From positions 62,001-126,000 of the forward strand of contig JAJFKI010000081.1 in NCBI GenBank assembly GCA_021773295.1: 64,000 nucleotides of DNA, read 5' to 3'. The notes below the pieces were generated by a model. It was given only the letters and a program-made list of their open reading frames with translations, ran no database searches and was not told the origin of the DNA. Below are positions 46,210 through 53,565 of this stretch, in pieces. The translations under genes were made by a program, and so were the position numbers. Source of the stretch: Gammaproteobacteria bacterium (GTDB lineage: Bacteria > Pseudomonadota > Gammaproteobacteria > UBA1113). Positions within the stretch are counted from its first letter, which is position 1, and each line of letters starts with the position of its first letter.

Positions 46210-47208
46210 ATGTTAAGAAGTGATACGAAAAAAATATTGAGTCGGTACAAAATATTTTGTTATCTACACTTAGATGAAGTTGACTTGGTTGGCAACTTTA
46301 TGGAAACCGTCGGCTTTGAAAAAGGCGCGTCCATCATGCAGCAAGGCTATGGTGGTAGTGGTATGTATATTATTAAAAAAGGTAGTGTGCTTGTTAGTGT
46401 TAAACTGCCTGGCGATGTCAGTGCAACTGTGGCGAAATTATCTGACAGTGATGCCTTTGGCGAAATTACTTTAATCGAAGGTGGGGCGCCCTCTGCCAAC
46501 GTTATTGCTACAGAAGATACTGAGTGCTTCTTTCTCGATTCAAAATATTTTTCAGTATTAAAACTTGGTTTTCCAAAAGTTGCTTACAAGATTTCATTGG
46601 CCATTATGGAAATGGTCTGTAGCCGTTTGCGTGATATAAATGCTAAAGTTGGTGGCAAGTTATCAGATATTAAATTAAGCAGTCTATCAGAATTACGGCG
46701 TGTGCCTAATCCTGAAATCGTGAAAACCACCAAGAAGGATGAAAATTTTTTACGTTCCTTGCCCGCTTTTTCGGCACTTACACAAGCTGAAATGGGACGT
46801 TTGCTACACTACTTGAAATGTCACAGTTATCCCAGACATTCTCTTATTTTTGAGGAGGGTGAAGTCTCGGATTGCTGCTACATTATCATTCAAGGCGCTA
46901 TTCAAGTGTCTCTTCGCAAAGATACCCATTTGTCTAAGTTAGGTGTTTTGGGGCCTGGAAATATATTCGGTCATATGTCCCTCATCGATAAAAGCCCGCG
47001 CTCTGCGACGTGCTATGCGCGTGAGCCAGCCTTATTACTGAGAACTCCTTTTGAAAAAATCATGATGGCTTATCATAAAGACAGAGAGCTTTTTTATAAA
47101 TGCTTTTTTGCCATCAGCACATCTTTGGCAGCAACGCTCCGCCAAGCTGACAAATTGATCATTCGCTTGAATGTGGAAACACACGAGCATCCCGATGAGG
47201 ATGAATAA
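46210..47208 (+). CDS. Tandem cyclic-nucleotide-binding domain protein
   Basis: 332-aa soluble protein with two cNMP domains (about 10-140 and 180-310) joined by a linker, and no DNA-binding or enzymatic domain. Domain 1 cassette: GEITLIEGGAPSANV, with Glu85 kept but Pro94 in place of the phosphate-binding Arg. Domain 2 cassette: GHMSLIDKSPRSATC, with Arg264 kept but His255 in place of Glu. Each domain thus lacks one canonical ligand residue. I start at MLRSDTKK (46210) with AGGA just upstream; an upstream in-frame ATG at 46159 lies inside the ligase gene. Regulatory or sensor subunit of the cluster is likely. Confidence 0.85.
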   Translation: MLRSDTKKILSRYKIFCYLHLDEVDLVGNFMETVGFEKGASIMQQGYGGSGMYIIKKGSVLVSVKLPGDVSATVAKLSDSDAFGEITLIEGGAPSANVIATEDTECFFLDSKYFSVLKLGFPKVAYKISLAIMEMVCSRLRDINAKVGGKLSDIKLSSLSELRRVPNPEIVKTTKKDENFLRSLPAFSALTQAEMGRLLHYLKCHSYPRHSLIFEEGEVSDCCYIIIQGAIQVSLRKDTHLSKLGVLGPGNIFGHMSLIDKSPRSATCYAREPALLLRTPFEKIMMAYHKDRELFYKCFFAISTSLAATLRQADKLIIRLNVETHEHPDEDE

Positions 47209-47210
47209 AA

Positions 47211-47230
47211 AGGGCGCCAAAAGGCGCCCT
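47211..47230 (-). terminator. Rho-independent terminator of the fadL gene
   Basis: Perfect 8-bp stem AGGGCGCC/GGCGCCCT with an AAAA loop. On the minus strand the stem is followed by TTTTTATTC, so it terminates the leftward FadL gene 25 nt past its stop. It may also stop the rightward cNMP unit, whose last gene ends 2 nt before it. Confidence 0.85.
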
Positions 47231-47254
47231 TACACATTGAGATTTTATCTCGAT

Positions 47255-48697
47255 TTAGACAAAGGTTAAGGTACCTTGGAAACCAAGTACATCACCGGAG
47301 TTATGCACCTTGCCTTGAGTCATTGAGATTGAATTTGCTTGGTTGATTTTGCCATCACCTTGCCAAATATGCTCATAACCAGCGTCTACACGCATATATT
47401 CGTTGATGGTATAACCACCACCGATGGCAAGTGCCCAACGGTTCGCATCGGGTAAGCGCACTGTTCTATGTTTTGTTTTAATTGGCGTTTGATCAAAACC
47501 ACCACCCATTCTGACACGCCATTTTTCAGTTGGCATATAATCTATACCCGCTGAAGCCCGCCATGTGTTGCGGAATTTTTGCGGTAAGGTTACGTTATTT
47601 ATCGCTGGGTTAATTTGCATCGTAAAGCTTGCTGCAGGAACAGGTTGGCCAGGACCTGACAGAACGGTAAACGGCGCCGTAGGATTAGGCGTTACCGTAT
47701 TTTTCAATACGATTTTTTGTATTGAGCTCCATTGCGTATAGGACACTGTCGCCATCGCAGCCCACTGTGGATTAAACTTATAATAGCCACTCAACATGGC
47801 TAATCCAGGTAGATCAATAGTTGTCTTCGCTCTGGTAGTTCGTAAGGAGACAGCACCTGGACCATTGAGTTTACTGGTACCGGATGGTTTCACCACGATA
47901 TGTGAACGATAGCTCAACCCAACGCGAGTATTTTCATCGCGTTGCCATAAAACACCGGCATTCCATCCATAGCCCCAATCATCCGCATGGTTTTCAGCTT
48001 GTGAATCCATGGTTGAATTAACGGTAAAAGGTATTGGAGGCACTAGGGGTGTTAGTGTCACGTTTTGAGGAAATAAATTGATTGACTGATCAAGCACAGC
48101 ATCGAGCCATAAAGCATCAAAACCAGCGCCTACTGACCAGTGATCATTAATTTTGAAGGCAACATTAGGATTGATGTTAATACTAAAAATTTCTGATTTA
48201 GTCGCACTGTATTTTACCGGCTTAGTACGACCATAATCTGTTTTCAAGCCAAAAGGCCCAGTCAAGCTAAGGCCTGCAAACCATCTATCAGTGATGGGTA
48301 ACGAAACATGTGTCGCTGGAACAAAGCCAAAACCACCGCCATCATCACTGCGAACTCGGCTAAGCAAACAAGCATTTGAGATTACGGCACCTGTGGATGT
48401 TGTTACGGGTCCAACTAAACCACCACATGCATACCCTTTAAAACTGCTTTTAGTCAGCACGGGATCACCGGAGATCACGATCTGCGCATGGGGTAGTCTC
48501 ACTAAACCCGCCGGATTCGTGAAGCCTGTGCTTGCATCTTCCGCAATGGCCGCGCCGCCGGCATTATAATTACCAATAGCCACACCGTTATATTCCCATA
48601 AATTGAACGCAGAGGCATAAGCACTGCCAGAAATGGCACAGAGTGAAGCGGCTAACCCGAAAGTAATGGCTTTAAGTTTGAATCTATTTGTCACCAT
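47255..48697 (-). CDS. fadL: FadL/OmpP1/TodX-family outer-membrane transporter
   Basis: 480-aa outer-membrane beta-barrel for long-chain fatty acids or other hydrophobic compounds. A signal peptide is cut after AYA (about residue 28). The N-terminal hatch motif follows: FNLWEYNGVAIGNYNAGGAAIAEDASTGFTNPAGLVRL. Amphipathic strands then alternate to a C-terminal aromatic-type end (GFQGTLTFV). Monocistronic, with a strong terminator. The two crotonase-fold genes at 49.5 and 51.6 kb fit fatty-acid use, but there is no direct link. Confidence 0.9.
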   Translation of the reverse strand: MVTNRFKLKAITFGLAASLCAISGSAYASAFNLWEYNGVAIGNYNAGGAAIAEDASTGFTNPAGLVRLPHAQIVISGDPVLTKSSFKGYACGGLVGPVTTSTGAVISNACLLSRVRSDDGGGFGFVPATHVSLPITDRWFAGLSLTGPFGLKTDYGRTKPVKYSATKSEIFSININPNVAFKINDHWSVGAGFDALWLDAVLDQSINLFPQNVTLTPLVPPIPFTVNSTMDSQAENHADDWGYGWNAGVLWQRDENTRVGLSYRSHIVVKPSGTSKLNGPGAVSLRTTRAKTTIDLPGLAMLSGYYKFNPQWAAMATVSYTQWSSIQKIVLKNTVTPNPTAPFTVLSGPGQPVPAASFTMQINPAINNVTLPQKFRNTWRASAGIDYMPTEKWRVRMGGGFDQTPIKTKHRTVRLPDANRWALAIGGGYTINEYMRVDAGYEHIWQGDGKINQANSISMTQGKVHNSGDVLGFQGTLTFV

Positions 48698-48983
48698 GAC
48701 CCTAAAACTCCCTTTTAATTAATATAGGCATACAAGCCCTTTTCCTTAACGCAATCTCAATGTTGAACACATATTCCTTAAGAAAACATTAAGCGCTTTG
48801 ACTAATCATTGTAATACTACTTTTTAAAACTAACAATAAATGCAAGAATTTATTTTCAATATTCTTGCCAATTCTTACAAATTCCCCAAAAAGTTTTGAT
48901 TAACGTTTTATTTTGTGTGTTTATTAGACAAAACAGCAACTATAGTTAGGGTGCATTCCCAATAAATAGAAGGAATTAGTGTT

Positions 48984-49418
48984 ATGTTAACTTTAATCAA
49001 ACCGTTCATCTTAATCGGTACGCTTTTGATCTTTGCTTCTAGCACAGCATTGGCGGCGTCACCTGTTGGTAAATGGCGCACGATTGATGATAAAAGCGGA
49101 AAACCAAAAAGTATCATTTCCATTTATCCCGCTGGGGGCACCCTGCAAGGTCGGGTAGTTAAACTACTACCAGGTGCGACTACTACAGTCTGTAGTAAAT
49201 GCCCCGGCAAATTAAAAGGTAAGCCCATCCAAGGCATGATGGTGATGTGGGGTTACAAGAAAAGTGGTAGTGGTTGGTCAGGCGGCCGTATTCTCGATCC
49301 CAAAACAGGGAAAGTCTATAAGTCTAATTTAAAAGTGAGAGGAAGTACCTTAGAAGTAAGAGGTTACTTCGGGATTTCAGCCTTAGGCCGCACACAACGC
49401 TGGCAGCGTGTGAGATAA
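48984..49418 (+). CDS. Secreted DUF2147-family protein
   Basis: 144-aa exported protein; the signal peptide is cleaved after ALA (about residue 24). The domain matches DUF2147: GKWRTIDDKSGKPKSIISIY, a CSKCPG pair of Cys, PIQGMMVMWGYKKSGSGWSGGRILDPKTGKVYKSNL, LEVRGYFGISALGRTQRWQRV. Family members form small beta-rich (lipocalin-like) proteins of unknown role in periplasm or medium. GAAGGA precedes the start. Monocistronic. Confidence 0.9.
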   Translation: MLTLIKPFILIGTLLIFASSTALAASPVGKWRTIDDKSGKPKSIISIYPAGGTLQGRVVKLLPGATTTVCSKCPGKLKGKPIQGMMVMWGYKKSGSGWSGGRILDPKTGKVYKSNLKVRGSTLEVRGYFGISALGRTQRWQRVR

Positions 49419-49453
49419 TTTACGCCTCGTGAATACAGCATACTGGCCTATGC

Positions 49454-49490
49454 TGCGTAAAAAATATAGGGGCGGTTCGGGAGCCGCCCT
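49454..49490. repeat. REP-like GGGGCGGTTCG repeat, copy 1
   Basis: TGCGTAAAAAATATAGGGGC and the following hairpin GGGCGGTTCGGGAGCCGCCC repeat at 53391-53427 with about four differences. Together with 49518-49545 it forms an inverted pair of 28-bp arms (49465-49492 and 49518-49545), like a BIME. Confidence 0.7.
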
Positions 49491-49517
49491 GTCGGAACTG
49501 CACTTGTTGTTGGTTTA

Positions 49518-49545
49518 ACAGGGCGCTCAGCAAACCGCCGCTACA
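49518..49545. repeat. REP-like repeat, inverted partner
   Basis: ACAGGGCGCTCAGC then AAACCGCCGCTACA is an imperfect reverse complement of 49465-49492 (AGGGGCGGTTCG and CCGCCCTGT arms). The pair sits between the convergent DUF2147 and HIBCH-like genes. Confidence 0.6.
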
Positions 49546-49552
49546 ATTTTGC

Positions 49553-50626
49553 TTATAGCACTAACTCATTGCCATCTATCGCCGTGAAAAACGCGTCGAC
49601 GTCTTCAGGTGTAATAGCATCGATACTGTTTGCTGACCATTGTGGTGATTTATCTTTATCAACCAATTGTGCACGAATGCCTTCATAAAAGTCATGACTG
49701 CGTAGAAAATGCTGGCTTAAACAATATTCCATCCTCAAACACTCTGCTAAATTCATACTGACACCGGTACGAATTTGGCGTAATGTTACGTGTAAGCTGA
49801 GTGGTGATTTTTGTTGTAAGCCTTCTAAAATATCATTTGACCACTCGCTATTGTGTTTATCTAAGGTCTGGAAGATTAATCCGATTTCATCAAACACAAA
49901 ACATTCTTCAATAACGCCTCGATGGGTTTTTAATAGTGATGAGGGCTCTGTCGGCGCTGCAAAGCCTGTTATTAACTCAGCCACATGCTGCTTTGATTTG
50001 ATGTCTTTGTCAGTCAATGCTGCAATGAGTTCTTCTAGATGATAACTAGGGACAATATAATCCGCCATACCAGCGTCAACCAAACTAGCAGCACTGAGCC
50101 TGGTACCCGTTAACGCTAAGAATGTACCGAGCTCACCCTCACAGCGAGAAAGAAAATGTGACCCACCCACATCCGGGAAAAAACCAATCCCTGTTTCTGG
50201 CATTGCAAATAAAGTACGCTCAGTGACAACTCGATGACTCCCATGCAGCGAAATACCAACACCGCCACCCATGGTGATACCATCCATTAAAGCAATATAC
50301 GGTTTTTCATAGTTACCAATGGTGAAGTTATTACGATACTCATCGAAAAAGAATTGCTCAGCTTGCTGAAAATTTTTCTCTTTGCCTAACTCATAGATTC
50401 GACGAATGTCACCCCCGGCACAAAAGGCTTTGTCGCCACTGCCACGCACGACGACACATTTTATGTGTTTATCCTTAGCCCATTGTTCTAATTGTTGGCG
50501 CATGATAATACACATTTCATGGGTCAAGGCATTTAAAGCCTGGGGACGGTTGATGGTTACCAAACCAATATTGCCCGCTTTGCCCTCGAGCTCACTCAAT
50601 AAAATGTCATCGTTATTTGTGATCAT
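49553..50626 (-). CDS. Enoyl-CoA hydratase/isomerase family, 3-hydroxyisobutyryl-CoA hydrolase type
   Basis: 357-aa crotonase-fold protein. GLVTINRPQALNALTHEM, the oxyanion region KAFCAGGDIRRIYE, MDGITMGGGVGISLHGSHRVVTE and the catalytic Glu/Asp stretch MPETGIGFFPDVGGSHFLSR are typical of the HIBCH (ECH_2) branch, which splits 3-hydroxyisobutyryl-CoA in valine breakdown. The long C-terminal region (after about 250) also fits HIBCH. AGGAG 5 nt before MITNNDDIL sets the start at 50626; the ATG at 50653 lies in a repeat arm. Confidence 0.88.
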   Translation of the reverse strand: MITNNDDILLSELEGKAGNIGLVTINRPQALNALTHEMCIIMRQQLEQWAKDKHIKCVVVRGSGDKAFCAGGDIRRIYELGKEKNFQQAEQFFFDEYRNNFTIGNYEKPYIALMDGITMGGGVGISLHGSHRVVTERTLFAMPETGIGFFPDVGGSHFLSRCEGELGTFLALTGTRLSAASLVDAGMADYIVPSYHLEELIAALTDKDIKSKQHVAELITGFAAPTEPSSLLKTHRGVIEECFVFDEIGLIFQTLDKHNSEWSNDILEGLQQKSPLSLHVTLRQIRTGVSMNLAECLRMEYCLSQHFLRSHDFYEGIRAQLVDKDKSPQWSANSIDAITPEDVDAFFTAIDGNELVL

Positions 50627-50646
50627 CCACACTCCTTTTTTTGGTG

Positions 50647-50705
50647 TACCCATCGTGCCCCAAAAAGCACCCGACAGAAAATCGCATTTTGGGGTGCGAT
50701 TGGTA
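50647..50705. repeat. Arm-type inverted repeat upstream of murI
   Basis: Left arm 50647-50665 (TACCCATCGTGCCCCAAAA) and right arm 50687-50705 (TTTTGGGGTGCGATTGGTA) pair at 17 of 19 positions, around a 21-nt centre with GCACCCGACAGAAAATCGCA. The centre and right arm recur before priA at 53521-53565. It lies between two divergent genes. Confidence 0.75.
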
Positions 50706-50739
50706 TAGAATTGTCTTTTAGTCTGCTAGGAAGTATATC

Positions 50740-51567
50740 ATGAGAAAGACAAACAACTTACCCATTGGTGTTTTTGATTCAGGTGTCGGTGGTCTGACAG
50801 TGCTGCAGGCGCTAAGGCAACACTTACCCAATGAGTCATTTCTTTATTTAGGCGATACGGCTCGCTTGCCTTATGGCACGAAGAGTGCGAACACTGTGAT
50901 TAATTATTCCTTGCAAGCCTGTCAGCAGTTAGTAAATTTTGGCATTAAATTATTAGTAGTGGCGTGTAACACGGCGTCTGCCCATGCCTTGCCTAGATTG
51001 CAACAAACCTTTCCTGATATTCCTGTCATCGGCGTCATTGAACCTGGCGCTAGAGCGGCGGTGCAAGCAAGTGCAAGTGGTCATATTGCAGTTATCGCAA
51101 CAGAGGCTACCATTCATCATCAAGCCTATGAAAAAGCAATCTTAACCTTTAACCCAAAAGCGTCGGTCATTGGCAAGAGTTGTCCTTTATTTGTAGCATT
51201 AGCAGAAGAAGGTTGGATAGAGGGTGACATTCCAGAGCGCACGGCACAGCATTACTTAACGCCTTTATTTGAAAATGCTCGCTCCTCTGATTGTTTAGTC
51301 TTAGGATGTACTCACTTTCCTGCCATGCTACCCGCAATAAGAAAAGCTCTGGCAACCGACATTAGCATTGTTGATTCTGCCAGCACCACCGCTGAAACTG
51401 TTGCGCAAGTTCTAGAAAAATATAACTTACTATGTGATGCTGACAGGGATGCTCACTTAACGTTTTTAGCAACGGATAACAAAGAACGTTTTGTGCGGGT
51501 CGCCAAAAATTTATTGGAGTATGACATTCCAGAAGCGTCCATTGAGCTAATCGACTTTAAAGCCTAA
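50740..51567 (+). CDS. murI: Glutamate racemase
   Basis: Makes D-glutamate for peptidoglycan. GVFDSGVGGLTVL with the N-terminal Asp/Ser, LGDTARLPYG, VVACNTASAHAL (first catalytic Cys) and LVLGCTHFPAM (second catalytic Cys) are all present. 275 aa, normal. Monocistronic, convergent with the enoyl-CoA hydratase gene. Confidence 0.95.
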   Translation: MRKTNNLPIGVFDSGVGGLTVLQALRQHLPNESFLYLGDTARLPYGTKSANTVINYSLQACQQLVNFGIKLLVVACNTASAHALPRLQQTFPDIPVIGVIEPGARAAVQASASGHIAVIATEATIHHQAYEKAILTFNPKASVIGKSCPLFVALAEEGWIEGDIPERTAQHYLTPLFENARSSDCLVLGCTHFPAMLPAIRKALATDISIVDSASTTAETVAQVLEKYNLLCDADRDAHLTFLATDNKERFVRVAKNLLEYDIPEASIELIDFKA

Positions 51568-51627
51568 TTGTCGGGGCGCTTCGAAAACTGACGTAATCAT
51601 ACATGTTTGTGCTAAGCATGGTATTTA

Positions 51628-52416
51628 TTAGGTCCCTGTGAAATTTGCTTTTCGTTTTTCTAGGAATGCGGTGACGCCTTCGGATTTGTCTTTAGTGGAA
51701 CAGACTAGGCCGAAGTGGGCGGCTTCTATTTTTTGGGCGTCGTGTAGGCTTAAGTCGCTGCCTTGGTGAATAACCTCTAAGGTTGCTTTGATGGCAGCCG
51801 GGGCCATGCAGATGATAGAAGCTAATAAGGCTTTGCTGTCTTTGATTAAGTTGTCGCTACTGGTGACTTGATTAACCAACCCCCAGTTTAAAGCCTCCAT
51901 GGCTGTTATATTGCGACCTGTTAAACATAACTCTAAGGCCCGGCCTTTGCCTACTAAGCGGCTTAAGCGTTGGGTTCCACCATAACCAGGAATGACGCCT
52001 AGTTTTATTTCTGGTTGACCGAGTTGTACAGTGTCTGCGGCAACTCTTAGGGTGCCTGCCATCGCTAATTCACAGCCACCGCCAAAGGCGTAACCATTAA
52101 TGGCAATAACAGATGGCTTGCTTAAGTTCTCCAGCAAATTAAACACCATTTGTCCTTGCTCTGCGAAACGTTTTCCCGTGAGGGCATTCACTTCTGCCAA
52201 GCGGTTGATATCAGCACCAGCACAAAAGGCTTTACCTTCACCCGTAATGAGCAAGCCTTTGACGGCATCATCTTTTTTCGCACTCATTAAAATTCGTCTG
52301 AGCTCTGTTAGGGTGGTTTCATTGAGTGCATTTAATTTTTCAGGTCGACTTAAAGTAAGCATTAACATGCCCGCATCATCTAAATCAACCTTTACGTTTT
52401 GATAATCATCACTCAT
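51628..52416 (-). CDS. Enoyl-CoA hydratase
   Basis: 262-aa crotonase: MLTLSRPEKLNALNETT, GEGKAFCAGADINRLAEV (oxyanion hole), GYAFGGGCELAMAGTLRVA (first catalytic Glu) and GQPEIKLGVIPGYGGTQRLSRLVG (second catalytic Glu). This is the classic beta-oxidation-type pattern with both glutamates. Its ATG overlaps the stop of the upstream membrane-protein gene (ATGA), so they are co-expressed. Crotonase-fold relatives have varied reactions, but hydratase is most likely. Confidence 0.92.
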   Translation of the reverse strand: MSDDYQNVKVDLDDAGMLMLTLSRPEKLNALNETTLTELRRILMSAKKDDAVKGLLITGEGKAFCAGADINRLAEVNALTGKRFAEQGQMVFNLLENLSKPSVIAINGYAFGGGCELAMAGTLRVAADTVQLGQPEIKLGVIPGYGGTQRLSRLVGKGRALELCLTGRNITAMEALNWGLVNQVTSSDNLIKDSKALLASIICMAPAAIKATLEVIHQGSDLSLHDAQKIEAAHFGLVCSTKDKSEGVTAFLEKRKANFTGT

Positions 52417-53237
52417 TCTGTTGTATCCTCTGGTTGCAAGGTATCTTTAGAAAGCGTTTGGAAAAGAATACATAATGCGGTGAACCCTAAGGTTGGCATG
52501 GCTAGCACGCTGCCAAGGGCAATCAAAATGGTGAAAAACGGTAATGCCAACATCGCTGTCGACACAGCCAATGAACCTAAAATAATAGTAGGTATTAAAA
52601 TAGCGAAGAAAAATACACCGATCATTTTCCAAAGGTTGTCACCGCTCAATTGCCAACTGCGCCACATGGCATTCATGACTTTTTTTTCTTCTAACAAGAT
52701 TGCTACTGGCCAAAATAATAGTTTTAACACAAAAAAGATGTTGAGAAGAACAGCAGCTAAGACAATGAGGAAATCAATGAAGGTAACCCCAATGATCGAG
52801 GTTAACCATCCTGCAATAAAGTTAGTCCCTAACAAAATAATTTCTAGCAATATGTAAGCAAATAAAACGGGGAAGGTTTTATCAGCTGCGACTCGCCAAA
52901 AGTGTTTTTGCAATGGAGAGCGCTTATGAATAATGGCCCAAACTTTTTGAATAATGGCATTGTTAAAAAAGATAATCGGAAGATTTGCTAAGATAGCGCC
53001 TAGGAAAGCAAAAAAGAGGGTGGTGTAATGTTGGGATGCTGTGAGTTGATTTAAGGCGCGCACATCACTGATCCCGATAATACCGAAAAGAATTGCAGAA
53101 ACTATCATGCCGATAAATACTGACACCACGAGACCTAATATTAAGTAAGGAATAACTTGAAAAAATGATGTGGTAAAAAGACAATAAACTCGTTTAGCGA
53201 TATCCCATGATGAGGGTGTGGCGGTGCTTGCTTCCAT
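52413..53237 (-). CDS. Multi-pass inner-membrane protein, function unknown
   Basis: 274-aa protein with about six to seven hydrophobic segments (e.g. 24-52, 74-94, 122-145, 150-180, 203-228 and 230-258) and a positively charged loop (KRSPLQKHFWRVAADK). The build resembles that of the YciC-like protein at 13841-14614. No catalytic motif recognised. Co-transcribed with enoyl-CoA hydratase, with which it overlaps by 4 bp; a role in lipid or acyl-CoA metabolism is only a guess. Confidence 0.7.
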   Translation of the reverse strand: MEASTATPSSWDIAKRVYCLFTTSFFQVIPYLILGLVVSVFIGMIVSAILFGIIGISDVRALNQLTASQHYTTLFFAFLGAILANLPIIFFNNAIIQKVWAIIHKRSPLQKHFWRVAADKTFPVLFAYILLEIILLGTNFIAGWLTSIIGVTFIDFLIVLAAVLLNIFFVLKLLFWPVAILLEEKKVMNAMWRSWQLSGDNLWKMIGVFFFAILIPTIILGSLAVSTAMLALPFFTILIALGSVLAMPTLGFTALCILFQTLSKDTLQPEDTTE

Positions 53238-53390
53238 TTGCTGACTCCCTTGTGTGTTGCCAATCCAGTAGCAAGTTTATCAGAAGCCCGACACTTTCGC
53301 TAGATTGTTGTTTTTTTGCCCTAACCCTTCCTCATAGACGGGGTTTTAGCGTGTCGATATCTCAGGGTACATACCCATTACAGCTCATAC

Positions 53391-53427
53391 TGCGTAAAAA
53401 ATGTAGGGGCGGTTCGAGAACCGCCCT
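53391..53427. repeat. REP-like GGGGCGGTTCG repeat, copy 2
   Basis: TGCGTAAAAAATGTAGGGGC and the hairpin GGGCGGTTCGAGAACCGCCC (53407-53426, perfect 9-bp stem). Matches 49454-49490 with about four changes; the hairpin changes are compensatory (G/A swaps in both arms keep pairing), which suggests selection on structure. Confidence 0.7.
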
Positions 53428-53451
53428 CTTAACTGACCGGTGATTCTTGTT

Positions 53452-53515
53452 CCCAGGGCTTGTTTAAAACGCAGGTAATAGCTATCCTATTGGCAAGTTT
53501 TAAACGAGCCCTGGG
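53452..53515. repeat. 64-bp palindromic element with 18-bp arms
   Basis: Arms CCCAGGGCTTGTTTAAAA (53452-53469) and TTTTAAACGAGCCCTGGG (53498-53515) match at 17 of 18 positions, around a 28-nt centre. This looks like a miniature mobile or structural repeat. Only one full copy is seen in the window. Confidence 0.7.
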
Positions 53516-53520
53516 GGGCA

Positions 53521-53565
53521 AAAAAGCACCCGGCAGAAAATCGCATTTTGAGGTACGATGGGTAT
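53521..53565. repeat. Truncated arm-type repeat overlapping the priA start
   Basis: AAAAAGCACCCGGCAGAAAA then TCGCATTTTGAGGTACGATG and GGTAT match the centre and right arm of 50661-50705 with a few changes. The left arm is absent, replaced by the end of the 53452-53515 element. The priA ribosome site (GAGG, 53550-53553) and ATG (53558) lie inside this repeat. Confidence 0.7.

Larger units (their letters stand above)
53238..53557. other. 320-bp repeat-filled non-coding region before priA
   Basis: Three different repeat units follow each other: the REP-like hairpin (53391-53427), a 64-bp palindromic element (53452-53515), and a truncated copy of the murI-upstream arm repeat (53521-53565), which continues into priA. 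No ORF with coding character is seen. Promoter sites for priA are not obvious. Confidence 0.6.

Noticed and set aside
50627-50653. Upstream start (50653) for the HIBCH-like gene
   Set aside because: The nine extra residues come from a repeat arm, and AGGAG is well placed for the ATG at 50626.
53400-53430. tRNA T-loop like GGTTCGA in an intergenic region
   Set aside because: The motif is part of a perfect REP-like hairpin; no acceptor stem or cloverleaf can be drawn.
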